A DNA stretch of 64,000 nt from Collinsella tanakaei (GCF_021531055.1 NZ_JADYTL010000004.1:62001-126000), one strand, 5' to 3'; shown: positions 26,157 through 35,118, counted from the first letter of the stretch. Notes: generated by a model from the sequence alone, not told the origin. Numbers and translations are program-made.

Positions 26157-26594
26157 TTACTTCACGACCAGGATGTCGCATTCGGTGCTGCGCAGCAGGA
26201 ACGTCGAGATCGAGCCGAGCAGCGCGTACTTGATCGACGACAGGCCGCGGGCGCCGCACATGACCAGGTCGGGCTGGATCACGTCGAGCATCTCGTCCTT
26301 CAGCGTCTCGCGGATGCGGCCGGCTTTGACGATGATCTTCACCTCGGGGATATCGGGGTTCTCCTCGGCCTCATGCACCTGCTCGGCGATGGAGTTGCGG
26401 AACGATTCCTCGAGTCCGTTGACCAAATCGACCGGATAGGAGCCCGCGGATTCGAGCGCCGTCGAGTCGATGACATGGCCGATGTAGAGCGTGGCCCCGT
26501 TGTTCGCCGCCACCTTGATGGCGCGCGCCAACACGAAGTCCTGCTGCTCGGTTCCGTCGAGCGAGACGAATACCTTGGAATAGCCTTCGTTCAT
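26157..26594 (-). CDS. Universal stress protein (UspA family)
   Basis: A 145-residue single-domain Usp. The ATP-binding signature G-x2-G-x9-G-S is complete (Gly114, Gly117, Gly127-Ser128 in GARGLSSIKYALLGS), and the N-terminus VFVSLDGTEQQDFVLARA is typical. Usp proteins are cytoplasmic ATP-binding dimers made under starvation or stress; the exact task here is unknown. The start follows AAGGAGG by 7 bases. Single gene ending in the long hairpin at 26052-26156. Confidence 0.92.
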   Translation of the reverse strand: MNEGYSKVFVSLDGTEQQDFVLARAIKVAANNGATLYIGHVIDSTALESAGSYPVDLVNGLEESFRNSIAEQVHEAEENPDIPEVKIIVKAGRIRETLKDEMLDVIQPDLVMCGARGLSSIKYALLGSISTFLLRSTECDILVVK

Positions 26595-26810
26595 GGTGAC
26601 CTCCTTGTGCCATGGCGCTACTCGGTAGTCGAGCCGCGTGGTCGAATCTATGCTCCCGTTATACCCGCGCGAGCGCGCCGTCCCCTCATTATTCTGTGAA
26701 CGATGCTGCTTTTTCCGTTCAGGCGGTCCAAGCGGGCGATAATGGGGTGTCGCATACGATACGTCCGCCTGCCCGGGTCGCGCAGGCTGTTACATGGAAG
26801 GCTTTCACCT

Positions 26811-27767
26811 GTGGATATCATCGAGCTGCTGAAATCGGCGTTTCTGGGCGTCGTCGAGGGCATCACCGAGTGGCTGCCCATCTCCTCGACCGGTCATCTC
26901 ATCCTGGTCGACGAGTTCATCAAGTTGGACGTCTCCCAAGAGTTCTGGAACATGTTCCAGGTCGTCATCCAGCTGGGTGCCATCCTCGCGGTGTGCGTCC
27001 TGTTCTTCCGCGAACTCAACCCGTTCAGCCCGTCCAAGGGCCGTGAGGGTCGCCGCGACACCTGGAAGCTGTGGGGCAAGATCGTGCTCGGCTGCATCCC
27101 GGCCGCGGCGGTCGGCATCCCGCTCGACGACTTCATGGAGGAGCACCTGTACAGCCCCGTCGTCGTGGCCGCCGCGCTCATCGTCTACGGCATCGCCTTC
27201 ATCGTCATCGAGAACTGGCGCGCCCGTCGCCGTCGGCAGATGATCGCGAGTGGCGAGCTCGCGGTGGGCCGTCCTGCCGGGTCGCACTTCGCCGCCCCCG
27301 CTCAGCCGGCAACCGACGATGACGGGGACACCGACTTCGGCCGCATCACCACGCTCGAGGACCTCTCCTGGAAGACGGCGCTCGGCATCGGCTGCTTCCA
27401 GGTGCTTTCGCTCATCCCCGGCACGTCGCGTTCCGGCTCCACCATCATCGGCGGCTTGCTGTTGGGCTGCACCCGTACCGTCGCCTCCAAGTTCACGTTC
27501 TTTTTGGCCGTGCCCGTCATGTTCGGCGCGAGCGCCCTCAAGCTCGTCAAGTACCTGGTTATGGACGGCGGCACCTTCGGCTCCAACGAGATCGGCATCA
27601 TGGTCGTCGGCTGCCTCACCGCCTTCGTCGTGTCGCTGCTCGCCATCCGCTGGCTCATGGGCTTCGTGCGCCGTCACGACTTCAAGGGCTTCGGCGTGTA
27701 CCGCATCGCGCTCGGCGTGCTCGTGCTCGTGTACTTCCTCTGTCTCGTTCCCGCCTTGGGCCTGTAG
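26811..27767 (+). CDS. uppP: Undecaprenyl-diphosphate phosphatase
   Basis: A 318-residue polytopic membrane enzyme (BacA/UppP) that recycles the lipid carrier for peptidoglycan and confers bacitracin tolerance. The catalytic blocks are EGITEWLPISSTGH (16-29) and PGTSRSGST (203-211). A hydrophilic loop of about 35 residues (138-178) between helices is longer than in the E. coli protein. The start is the GTG at 26811 behind GGAAGG, since the family begins there (VDIIELLKSAFLG); the earlier ATG at 26703 would add a basic non-homologous leader. It lies 800 bases from the Bce-like system, which also concerns the cell envelope. Confidence 0.95.
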   Translation: MDIIELLKSAFLGVVEGITEWLPISSTGHLILVDEFIKLDVSQEFWNMFQVVIQLGAILAVCVLFFRELNPFSPSKGREGRRDTWKLWGKIVLGCIPAAAVGIPLDDFMEEHLYSPVVVAAALIVYGIAFIVIENWRARRRRQMIASGELAVGRPAGSHFAAPAQPATDDDGDTDFGRITTLEDLSWKTALGIGCFQVLSLIPGTSRSGSTIIGGLLLGCTRTVASKFTFFLAVPVMFGASALKLVKYLVMDGGTFGSNEIGIMVVGCLTAFVVSLLAIRWLMGFVRRHDFKGFGVYRIALGVLVLVYFLCLVPALGL

Positions 27768-27810
27768 CGACAAGTTGGCGACAAGTTGGTGCCAGGTACA
27801 ATCTTGTCGC
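27768..27810. repeat. GTGCCAGGT-family repeat, copy 2 (partial)
   Basis: CGACAAGTTGG is repeated and followed by GTGCCAGGTACAATCTTGTCGC, a partly degraded version of the 60-bp palindrome at 721-780. It begins directly after the uppP stop and fills the space before the transporter gene. TACAAT within it could act as a -10. Confidence 0.7.
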
Positions 27811-27834
27811 TCTGCGAAAGGGGACGATGCCGGC

Positions 27835-28758
27835 ATGGAGATGATCGCGATCCAGATCGAGATCTTCATCATGACCGCGGTGGGCTACTACCTCGGTCTG
27901 CGCAAGACGCTCGACGCGATGACGCGGGCGCATCTGGTCGACGTGATCATGGCCGTGGTGATGCCCGCCTCGATCATCGGCTCGTTCGAGATGGCGATCA
28001 CGCCGGAGATCCTCAAGATGACGATATCCGTGCTGGCGATCGCCTGCGCCCTGCAGGTGTTCTATGCCGTGTGGAACCACGTGTTCTTCCGCGGGACCGA
28101 GGAGAGCCACCGCGCCTGCCTGAAGTACGGCATCATGGTGTCCAACGCCGGGCTCATCGGCATGCCGGTGGCCGAGGCGTACTTCGGCTCGCAGGGCCTG
28201 CTGTGCGCGGCGGTGTTTTTGCTGCCGCAGCGCATCCTCATGTGGACCTACGGCGTGAGCATGTTCGCGGGCACCAAGGAGCGCCACGCGGTGCGCCGCG
28301 TGCTGCTGCACCCGTGCGTCCTGTCGATCTTCATCGGCTTTGCCGTGATGGCCTGGTACAGCGTGGGCTTCACGCTGCCCGAGCCGATCGTCGGCGCCGT
28401 CGACTTCATCGGTGGCTGCAACACGGCGCTCAGCATGTTCGTGGTCGGCGCCATCATCAGCGAGTGCCCGCTGCGCGAGATGCTCGACCGCGAGGCGCTG
28501 ATCTACAGCTTCGAGCGTCTGATCGCCATCCCCGTCATCGTGGCCGTGCTGCTGCACCTGCTGCCGATCGACGCCTTCTCCGCCGAGGTGGCCGTGCTGC
28601 TGTCGGCCATGCCGGCGGCGAGCACCACGGCGATGCTCGCCGAGAAGTACCACGCCGACGCGCCGTTCGCCTCGAAGCTCGTCATGACGTCGACAGCGCT
28701 GTCACTTGTCACCGTGCCGCTCGTGACGATCGGTATGCGCCTGCTCTGGTCGCTGTGA
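27835..28758 (+). CDS. AEC-family transporter (auxin efflux/malonate permease type)
   Basis: A 307-residue membrane protein with about ten helices. The early VMPASIIGSFE, the mid-protein SNAGLIGMPVAEAYFG and the late SAMPAASTTAMLAEKY are characteristic of the AEC family, which moves malonate, malate or other organic acids. The substrate is unknown. The start at 27835 has a distant purine-rich AGGGG; the Met at 27841 is an alternative. It follows uppP by 67 bases, a space filled by the repeat. The convergent hydroxyacid dehydrogenase may be functionally linked through organic acids, but that is only a guess. Confidence 0.9.
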   Translation: MEMIAIQIEIFIMTAVGYYLGLRKTLDAMTRAHLVDVIMAVVMPASIIGSFEMAITPEILKMTISVLAIACALQVFYAVWNHVFFRGTEESHRACLKYGIMVSNAGLIGMPVAEAYFGSQGLLCAAVFLLPQRILMWTYGVSMFAGTKERHAVRRVLLHPCVLSIFIGFAVMAWYSVGFTLPEPIVGAVDFIGGCNTALSMFVVGAIISECPLREMLDREALIYSFERLIAIPVIVAVLLHLLPIDAFSAEVAVLLSAMPAASTTAMLAEKYHADAPFASKLVMTSTALSLVTVPLVTIGMRLLWSL

Positions 28759-28812
28759 CGGCGCAAAGCGGCACAATTCGTCTGACAAGATTTCACGCCG
28801 GGCGGGGAATCG

Positions 28813-29826
28813 TTACGGACGAGGTGCGAGGTGCTGGGCCTCGATGGCCTGCGGGTTGACGGCGTAGGCGGGCGCCATGCCGCGCACCAGCACGTCCACG
28901 CATGCTTCGAGCGACATGATGCGCAGGTTGTCGGCAGCCTCCACCGAATCGTAGGCCGAATGCGGCGTGACCACGACACGGGGATGGTCGATGAGCCGGC
29001 GGTCGGGACGCGTCTCGTGCGCGATGACGTCGAGCCCGGCGGCGCGAATCCGCCCGGCGTCGAGCGCGTCGACGAGGGCCTGCTCGTCCACGACCTCGCC
29101 GCGCGCGGTGTTGATGAGGTAGGCGGTCGGCTTCATGAGCGCGAGCTCGCGCGCGCCGATGAGATTGCGGGTCTGCGGGATGAGCGGGCAGTGCAGGCTC
29201 ACCACATCCGATGCCCGCAGCAGCGCCTCGAGGCTGTCCGCCCGCTCGCAGCCTGCCGCCGCGAGTTCCTCCGCGCTCTTGGTGGGGGCCCATGCGAGCA
29301 CGCGCATGCCGAGCGACCGCGCGATGGGGACGACGGCCCGCGCGATGCGCCCGAAGAACACGAGGCCGAGCGTGCGGCCCTGCGTCCGGTACGCCTCGTA
29401 GCCGACCTTGGGGTCCCAGCCGCCCGCGAGCACGTCGCGGTTGGAAAACGTCACTTTGCGCATGAGATCGAGCATGAGGGCGACGGTGTGGGTCGCGACG
29501 TCCTCGGCGCAGTAGCCCGGGCAGTTGGTGACGATGACGCCGCGTTCGGTCAGCCCCTCGATGTCCATGTGGTTGAGGCCGATGGACATGCTCGCCACGA
29601 TGCGGACGCCGGCATCGGCGATGAGCCCCACGGTGTCCTTGATGGCGGGGGCGAACTCGCCGATCATGCCCTCGCAGCCTTCGAGCTGTCGGGCCGTCGG
29701 GGGTACGAAGGGCTCGTGGGCGCATCCGATAAGCTCGATATCGCGTGCGGCATCCAGCTGGTCGAGCAGTTCGCGCGCCCGCGCGCAGTCGCCGTCGAGG
29801 GTGTAGTACAAGATCCTGTGCGCCAT
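28813..29826 (-). CDS. D-isomer-specific 2-hydroxyacid dehydrogenase
   Basis: A 337-residue NAD(P)-dependent oxidoreductase. The catalytic triad is Arg242 (NTARGEVVDE), Glu271 (HETRPD) and His289 (TPHSAYDS). The Rossmann glycine motif is degenerate: family members usually read GxGxxG, here residues 154-162 are GLVFFGRIA, losing the middle and third glycines. Activity or cofactor preference may therefore be altered. The substrate is unknown (lactate, glycerate and others are possible). The start at 29826 follows GGGAGG by 5 bases; the longer start at 29853 is unsupported. Single gene. Confidence 0.9.
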   Translation of the reverse strand: MAHRILYYTLDGDCARARELLDQLDAARDIELIGCAHEPFVPPTARQLEGCEGMIGEFAPAIKDTVGLIADAGVRIVASMSIGLNHMDIEGLTERGVIVTNCPGYCAEDVATHTVALMLDLMRKVTFSNRDVLAGGWDPKVGYEAYRTQGRTLGLVFFGRIARAVVPIARSLGMRVLAWAPTKSAEELAAAGCERADSLEALLRASDVVSLHCPLIPQTRNLIGARELALMKPTAYLINTARGEVVDEQALVDALDAGRIRAAGLDVIAHETRPDRRLIDHPRVVVTPHSAYDSVEAADNLRIMSLEACVDVLVRGMAPAYAVNPQAIEAQHLAPRP

Positions 29827-29974
29827 CGTGCCTCCCGTTCCGTTCGTTCCCAAGTAGTGTAGCGCGCCCGCGGCCGCGGTGGTGCGGGCGGTTTGCGGTT
29901 CGGTACGAGATGGGAATATGGTGCCCGCCCCGCCCTTCGCTTCCGCGCGGCCGATCCGCGTCCGCGCGGGCGGC

Positions 29975-29980
29975 TATACT
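29975..29980 (+). promoter_or_regulatory. Candidate -10 box for pcrA
   Basis: TATACT lies 110 bases ahead of the pcrA ATG in the GC-rich gap from 29854 to 30089. No strong -35 is visible. Confidence 0.35.
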
Positions 29981-30089
29981 GATTTGGCTCAACATATGGC
30001 ACGGCCCGTAGGACGTGCCGGGGCGGGTCGCGGACGCCGCATGGCGCGATCGCAGGCCCGCTCGATTCGATATGCCGGAGGTCGCATCC

Positions 30090-32918
30090 ATGCCGCTACA
30101 GCTCCCGTGGGAAAAGAACATGCAGGCCGCCAAGGAGGGCGCGCCGTCCCCGACGACGCCCGCCGCGGGAGCCATGTCCACCGCACCTGCCGCACCTGCC
30201 GCGCCTGCGTACGAGCAGGTTCCCCTCGACATCTACGACGCACCCGCGCCCGCACCACAGCGGCCCCATGTCGACATCGACAGCCTCAACTCCGCGCAGC
30301 GCGAGGCGGTGCTCACCACCGAGGGCCCGCTGCTCGTGCTCGCCGGCGCCGGTTCCGGAAAGACGCGCGTGCTCACGTTCCGCATCGCGCATATGCTCGC
30401 CGATCTGGGCGTTCGCCCGTGGCAGGTGCTCGCAATCACCTTCACCAACAAGGCGGCCGCGGAGATGCGCGAGCGCCTGCAGGGCCTGCTGCCGGGCGGC
30501 ACGCGCGGCATGTGGGTGTGCACCTTCCACGCCATGTGCGTGCGCATGCTGCGCGAGGATGCCGACCTTCTGGGCTACACGGGCCAGTTCACCATCTATG
30601 ACGACGACGATTCCCGCCGGCTGGTGCGCGACATCATGACGAGCATGGATATCGATCAAAAGCAATATCCCATCAACATGATCCGCGGGAAGATCTCGGC
30701 CGCCAAGAACGCCATGGTGGGCCCGGAGGAGATGGCGCAGCAGGCCGACGACCCCAAGACCGAGAAGGCGGCCCGCGTCTACGCCGAGCTCGAGCGCCGT
30801 CTGCGCGCCGCCAACGCCATGGACTTCGACGACCTGCTCGTGCGCGCGCTCGAGCTGCTGCGCACTCGTCCGGAGGTGCTCGACCGCTACCAGGAGCGCT
30901 TCCGCTACATCTGCGTGGACGAGTACCAGGACACCAACCACGTGCAGTACGAGATCGCCAACCTGCTGGCAGCCAAGTACCACAACCTCATGGTCGTGGG
31001 CGACGACGACCAGTCCATCTACTCCTGGCGCGGCGCGGACATCTCCAACATCCTGGACTTCGAGAAGGATTTCCCCGACGCGCGCGTGGTCAAGCTCGAG
31101 CAGAACTACCGCTCCACCGGGCACATCCTCGCCGCGGCCAACGCCGTGGTGCGCCACAACTCGCAGCGCAAGGACAAGCGCCTGTTCACCGATGCCGGCG
31201 ACGGCGACAAGATCCAGACGTACCAGGCGAGCGACGAGCGTGACGAGGGGCGCTGGATCGCCGCCGAGATCGACAAGCTCCACGCGGGCGGCCTGAGCTA
31301 CGACGACATGGCGGTGTTCTACCGCACGAACGCGCAGTCGCGCATCTTGGAAGATATGTTCCTGCGCGCCGGCGTGCCGTACAAGATCGTGGGCGGCACG
31401 CGCTTCTTCGATCGTGCCGAGATCCGCGACGTCATGGCCTACCTCAAGATGGTCGTGAACCCGGCCGACGAGATGAGCGTCAAACGCGTCATCAACACGC
31501 CGCGCCGTGGCATCGGGTCGACCTCCATCGCCAAGATCGAGCTGCTCGCGCAGGAGAACCGCTGCTCGTTTTTCCAGGCGTGCGAGCTCGCGTGCGCCGA
31601 GACGGGCATGTTCTCGGCCAAGGTGCGCCGCGGCCTAGGCGACTTCGTGAGCATCGTGCGCGATGCGCGTCGCATGGACGGCGAGCTCAAGGACGTGATC
31701 GAGGCTATCGTCGACCGGACGGGGCTGCTGCAGGCGTTTCGCGCCGAGGGCACGATGGAGGCCGAGAGCCGTGCCGAGAACATCCAGGAGTTCCTGGGCG
31801 TCGCCGCCGAGTTCGAGGAGACGCACGAGGATATCGAGGGTACACTCGAGAGCCTGGAGGAGCTGCGCGCCGCAGGCGTGGTCGAGGACGCGCCCGCGGC
31901 GGCGCCGGCTGCCGAGGACGCCGTTTCGCAGGGTGCCGTCGACGTGCGCGACGCATCGGATGCCGTCGATCCGCTCAACGCGCTCGCCGCGCCGTTGACG
32001 TCGGCGCAGGAGGCGCTGGCGGCCGTGATCGCCGGCAACGCGATGGCGGCGGCACCCGCCGAGCCCGTGCACGCCGCCCAGACCGCCGCCGAGATCGAGC
32101 GGACGTACGGCGCGCTGGCGTGCCCCGCCCTGCCGGCGCTCATGGAGTGGCTGGCGCTCCGCTCCGATCTGGACGCGCTGTCCGGTCAGACGAGCGCCGT
32201 CACGATGATGACGGTCCACTCCGCCAAGGGCCTGGAGTTCCCCGCGGTGTTCGTGGCTGGTATGGAGGAGGGCATCTTCCCGCACGTCGCCGGGTTCGCC
32301 GCGGCCGACGATCCCGCCAAGCTCGAGGAGGAGCGCCGTTTGGCCTACGTTGCCATCACGCGCGCCCGCAAGCGCCTGTTCCTCACGTACGCCGCGACGC
32401 GTCGCACCTACGGTTCCACGCAGGCCAACCCGCGCTCCCGCTTCGTGAACGAGATCCCCGAGGAGCACATCGAGTTCTCGGGCATCGGGTCATCCGGATT
32501 CGAGGGGACCGGCTGGGAGAAGCGCGGCGATCGCCGCGGCACCTTCGGGTCGGGTATGGGATCCGATATGTACGGCGGTCGGGTGTTCGGCTCGTACACG
32601 CGCTCGACGGGTGGTAGCATGTCGCGCCATACGGGCATCAGCCCCGATGCCGGCCTCAAGCCCGCGACGTTCGGCAGCGGTCAGGGGGCGGGGCGCAGCC
32701 GGCAGCGGGCCGGCGTGTCCCCGACGGTGGAGCAACGCCGCCCTGACGCCACGCGTGCCGCCGAGGTGTTCGCGCCCGGCGACACGGTGAGCCACAAGAC
32801 GTTCGGCGTGGGCAAGGTCATCTCCGCCGAGGGCGACATGATCGAGGTGCAGTTCGAGAAGAGCGGGCAGACCAAGAAGCTCATGAAGGGCTTCGCGCCC
32901 ATCGTCAAGCTGTCGTAG
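30090..32918 (+). CDS. pcrA: ATP-dependent DNA helicase PcrA/UvrD
   Basis: A 942-residue superfamily 1A 3'-5' helicase for nucleotide excision repair and removal of proteins from DNA. Walker A is AGAGSGKTR (85-93); VDEYQDTNH, GDDDQSIYSWRGAD and MTVHSAKGLEFPAVF mark motifs II, III and V. The C-terminus has the Tudor-like RNA-polymerase-binding segment (DTVSHKTFGVGKVISAEGD). Two features are unusual: a 60-residue Ala/Pro-rich N-terminal extension, and an Ala-rich low-complexity insert of about 110 residues (near 595-690) in the 2B-2A region. The start follows GGAGGT by 7 bases. Confidence 0.96.
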   Translation: MPLQLPWEKNMQAAKEGAPSPTTPAAGAMSTAPAAPAAPAYEQVPLDIYDAPAPAPQRPHVDIDSLNSAQREAVLTTEGPLLVLAGAGSGKTRVLTFRIAHMLADLGVRPWQVLAITFTNKAAAEMRERLQGLLPGGTRGMWVCTFHAMCVRMLREDADLLGYTGQFTIYDDDDSRRLVRDIMTSMDIDQKQYPINMIRGKISAAKNAMVGPEEMAQQADDPKTEKAARVYAELERRLRAANAMDFDDLLVRALELLRTRPEVLDRYQERFRYICVDEYQDTNHVQYEIANLLAAKYHNLMVVGDDDQSIYSWRGADISNILDFEKDFPDARVVKLEQNYRSTGHILAAANAVVRHNSQRKDKRLFTDAGDGDKIQTYQASDERDEGRWIAAEIDKLHAGGLSYDDMAVFYRTNAQSRILEDMFLRAGVPYKIVGGTRFFDRAEIRDVMAYLKMVVNPADEMSVKRVINTPRRGIGSTSIAKIELLAQENRCSFFQACELACAETGMFSAKVRRGLGDFVSIVRDARRMDGELKDVIEAIVDRTGLLQAFRAEGTMEAESRAENIQEFLGVAAEFEETHEDIEGTLESLEELRAAGVVEDAPAAAPAAEDAVSQGAVDVRDASDAVDPLNALAAPLTSAQEALAAVIAGNAMAAAPAEPVHAAQTAAEIERTYGALACPALPALMEWLALRSDLDALSGQTSAVTMMTVHSAKGLEFPAVFVAGMEEGIFPHVAGFAAADDPAKLEEERRLAYVAITRARKRLFLTYAATRRTYGSTQANPRSRFVNEIPEEHIEFSGIGSSGFEGTGWEKRGDRRGTFGSGMGSDMYGGRVFGSYTRSTGGSMSRHTGISPDAGLKPATFGSGQGAGRSRQRAGVSPTVEQRRPDATRAAEVFAPGDTVSHKTFGVGKVISAEGDMIEVQFEKSGQTKKLMKGFAPIVKLS

Positions 32919-32927
32919 ACGCTGCGT

Positions 32928-32960
32928 CCGAGCCGTTTGCGTCCGCCGCGGCTCGGGCTT
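32928..32960 (+). terminator. pcrA terminator
   Basis: CCGAGCC (32928-32934) and GGCTCGG (32950-32956) pair, followed by GCTTTCT. The stem is short and the T-run interrupted. Confidence 0.6.
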
Positions 32961-32974
32961 TCTGCGTTTCCGGG

Positions 32975-33015
32975 ACGGTCCGCTTTGGCCACACAAGTCG
33001 GCCAAAGCGGACCGT
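32975..33015. repeat. Perfect 16-bp-arm inverted repeat
   Basis: ACGGTCCGCTTTGGCC (32975-32990) and GGCCAAAGCGGACCGT (33000-33015) are perfect complements with a 9-base loop. With no T-run it is more likely a dispersed palindrome than a terminator. Confidence 0.75.
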
Positions 33016-33074
33016 TGCATATTCTGAGACGTTTGCGCAGGCTACAATATGATTTGTGCATACTTTTGCGAGAC

Positions 33075-33234
33075 GAGCGGTCGACGCGGACGGCCGACCG
33101 CTCTAGGGCGCGATTTTTCGGTGCCCTTTCGCAGCTATGGCAATACACGGTGACAACGCCGCAGGAAACAACTGGGGTTTTGCGGAGGGTCTCCGGACGA
33201 TGGGGAAAGCGCTCGGAAAAATCGCGCCCTAGAG
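33075..33234. repeat. 134-bp terminally inverted element with overlapping hairpin
   Basis: CTCTAGGGCGCGATTTTT (33101-33118) and AAAAATCGCGCCCTAGAG (33217-33234) are perfect 18-base inverted ends of a 134-bp element. A separate hairpin, GAGCGGTCG/CGACCGCTC (33075-33103), overlaps its left end by three bases. The interior can fold further (CCGCA/TGCGG). TACAAT at 33043-33048 could drive transcription into it. It could be a MITE or a structured small RNA. The gap 32919-33384 holds no protein gene. Confidence 0.65.
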
Positions 33235-33384
33235 CTATACATGGTTTTCCAGCCGATCGAACCGCCCGGTTTGTCCGCATAGCGGCTGCCCGCGGCGCGG
33301 GTCGTGTCCGCATGCTGTCGGGTGTCCGCCGTCTTGCCACGGCGGGTATGATGGAGATGACGGTCACGTTCGAAAGGGGTTGCC

Positions 33385-33864
33385 ATGGACGATAGGAATC
33401 AGGCTGCGGGCGCGTGCTCGATCGATGGTGTTTGCGAGCTCAAGCCGGCGACGGCGTCCGAGGAGGACGAGCGGCTGCAGCGCGAGCTCGCGGCGTACGA
33501 TAAGGCCGCCGCGGGGTTCATCGGGGTCGACGCGGCAGGGGCTGCGGCGAAAGAGGGTGCGGGAGAGGATTTCTACCTGTATATCGGCCGTCCGACGTGT
33601 CGGTGGTGCCGCAAGCTGCTGCCGTCGATGGCCGCCGTGTTCGCCGGACAGGGCGTCGATCTGTACTACCTCGACAGCACGGATACCGCGCAGGATGAGC
33701 AGCTGGCGGCGTTTCGCGACCGGCACGGGGTGAAGACGGTGCCCACGGTGTTCCACTTCGTGGGCGACGGCGAGCCCCTGCGGCTCGAGGTCGATCTGGA
33801 GCTCGACGAGGACGACCTGAAAGCAGCTCTCGACAAGGAGCTGGCGGCGGGGTTCGCCTCATAG
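33385..33864 (+). CDS. Thioredoxin-like protein
   Basis: A 159-residue soluble protein. Residues about 62-155 form a thioredoxin fold with the redox pair Cys72/Cys75 (RPTCRWCRK) and the cis-proline Pro120 (KTVPTVFHF). The CRWC dipeptide and acidic C-terminal helix differ from housekeeping thioredoxin (CGPC). A 60-residue Ala-rich N-terminal part contains two further cysteines (CSIDGVC, 11-17). It has no signal peptide, so it probably acts in the cytoplasm on unknown disulfides. The start follows AAGGGG by 6 bases. Confidence 0.85.
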   Translation: MDDRNQAAGACSIDGVCELKPATASEEDERLQRELAAYDKAAAGFIGVDAAGAAAKEGAGEDFYLYIGRPTCRWCRKLLPSMAAVFAGQGVDLYYLDSTDTAQDEQLAAFRDRHGVKTVPTVFHFVGDGEPLRLEVDLELDEDDLKAALDKELAAGFAS

Positions 33865-33987
33865 GCTCGGGTGCCACGAGCGAGCCTGTTTTCCGTTCTA
33901 TCGCGCCGCTCGCCGAACACGGACAAAACGGCATATCGTCGCGGTATCATGGGTGGCACCGATACATATCCAGAAAGGGGGCCGCAT

Positions 33988-34929
33988 ATGGCCGAGGAAC
34001 TGTTCGTGGGCATCGACGTGGGCGGTACGACCGTCAAGGAGGGCCTTGTCAACCGCAACGGCGAGGTGCTCTCCAAGCTGAGCGTGCCCACGCCTCCGCT
34101 CATCGACGAGGCGGGCTACGCAGCGGTCATCGACGGCATCAAGAATCTGCTGGATGCCCAGGACGGCGACGTCGCCCTCAAGGGCATCGGCCTGGCCGTA
34201 CCCTGCCCCGTGCCCGACGACGGCAACGTCAAGCTGATCGCCAATGCATCGCTCGACCTGCCCGGCTTGGGCGCCACGCTCGAGGCGGCCTTCGAGGGCG
34301 CCGCGGTCGCGTTCGTCAACGACGCGAACGCCGCCGCGCTCGGCGAGATGTGGCGCGGCTCCGCGCTCGGCCATCGCAGCATGGCGCTCGTGACGCTCGG
34401 TACCGGCATCGGCGCCGGCGTGGTCATCGACGGCAAGGTCATCGGCGGCGCCAACGGCGCGGGCGGCGAGGTCGGCCATACCTGCGTGAATTCGGCCGAG
34501 GAGCGCGTGTGCGGCTGCGGCCGCCGCGGTTGCCTCGAGCAGTACGCTTCGGCGACCGGCGTGGTGAACTCCTATAAGATGGAGTGCGAGAAGCGCGGTA
34601 CCCAGCCGGTCGAGCTCTCCGGTCCCTCCGATTCCAAGAGCGTGTTCGACGCCTACCAGGCGGGCGACGAGGCCGCCGCGGCTGCCGTCGACACCATGGT
34701 CGAGTACCTCGGCCTGGCGCTCGCCAACCTGGCCTGCACGGTCGACCCCGAGGCCATCGTGCTCGGCGGTGGCCTGTCCGCCGCGGGGGACCTGTTCCTG
34801 GACAAGCTCATCGAGCGCTTCAAGCACTACACGCTGTCCGTGTGCGCCGACACGCCGATCGAGATCGCCTCGCTCGGCAACGACGCCGGCCTGATCGGCG
34901 CCGCCTACGCCGGCCTCATGGAGGCGTAG
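33988..34929 (+). CDS. ROK-family glucokinase
   Basis: A 313-residue sugar kinase. The ATP phosphate loop is GIDVGGTTVKEG (8-19), the catalytic base is Asp112 (NDAN), and the ROK zinc site consists of His164 with Cys175, Cys177 and Cys182 (VCGCGRRGCLEQ). The EVGHTCV context and length fit ROK glucokinases (GlcK/PpgK relatives), which phosphorylate free glucose from glycoside breakdown. There is no helix-turn-helix, so it is not a ROK repressor. The start at 33988 follows GAAAGGGGG; the frame to 33871 has no homology. Confidence 0.93.
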   Translation: MAEELFVGIDVGGTTVKEGLVNRNGEVLSKLSVPTPPLIDEAGYAAVIDGIKNLLDAQDGDVALKGIGLAVPCPVPDDGNVKLIANASLDLPGLGATLEAAFEGAAVAFVNDANAAALGEMWRGSALGHRSMALVTLGTGIGAGVVIDGKVIGGANGAGGEVGHTCVNSAEERVCGCGRRGCLEQYASATGVVNSYKMECEKRGTQPVELSGPSDSKSVFDAYQAGDEAAAAAVDTMVEYLGLALANLACTVDPEAIVLGGGLSAAGDLFLDKLIERFKHYTLSVCADTPIEIASLGNDAGLIGAAYAGLMEA

Positions 34930-34960
34930 AGGCATCTCGATTCCGCCCATATGATGTGAC

Positions 34961-34995
34961 GAGGCCCGGCTGCGCTTTCCGCGCCGCCGGGCCTC
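34961..34995 (+). terminator. Hairpin after the glucokinase gene
   Basis: GAGGCCCGGC (34961-34970) and GCCGGGCCTC (34986-34995) pair perfectly 31 bases after the stop. No T-run follows, so termination strength is uncertain. Confidence 0.55.
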
Positions 34996-35005
34996 GCGTC
35001 TGAAC

Positions 35006-35037
35006 ATGTCCCAAAAGGGCCGGTCCCTTTTGGGACA
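35006..35037. repeat. Inverted repeat with TGTCCCAAAAGGG arms
   Basis: ATGTCCCAAAAGGG (35006-35019) and CCCTTTTGGGACAT (35024-35037) pair across a 4-base loop. Related strings (CCCCTTTTGGGGCA, TGTCCCAAAATGG) occur at 46650-46690. Confidence 0.7.
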
Positions 35038-35047
35038 TCTGGACAGC

Positions 35048-35088
35048 AAAAAGCGGCCCGATCGTCGTGCGAGACGATCGGGCCGCTT
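35048..35088 (-). terminator. Terminator of the transglutaminase-fucosidase operon
   Basis: AAGCGGCCCGATCGTC (35051-35066) and GACGATCGGGCCGCTT (35073-35088) form a perfect 16-bp stem; on the minus strand it runs into TTTTT. It lies 31 bases past the stop at 35119. Confidence 0.93.
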
Positions 35089-35118
35089 GGCATGTCGGAC
35101 GTGTGTCCGCAGGCGTGC

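Noticed and set aside
32919-33384. 6S or SRP RNA at the 33.1-kb element
   Set aside because: The length is short for 6S RNA, and the conserved SRP tetraloop and asymmetric-loop sequences are absent.
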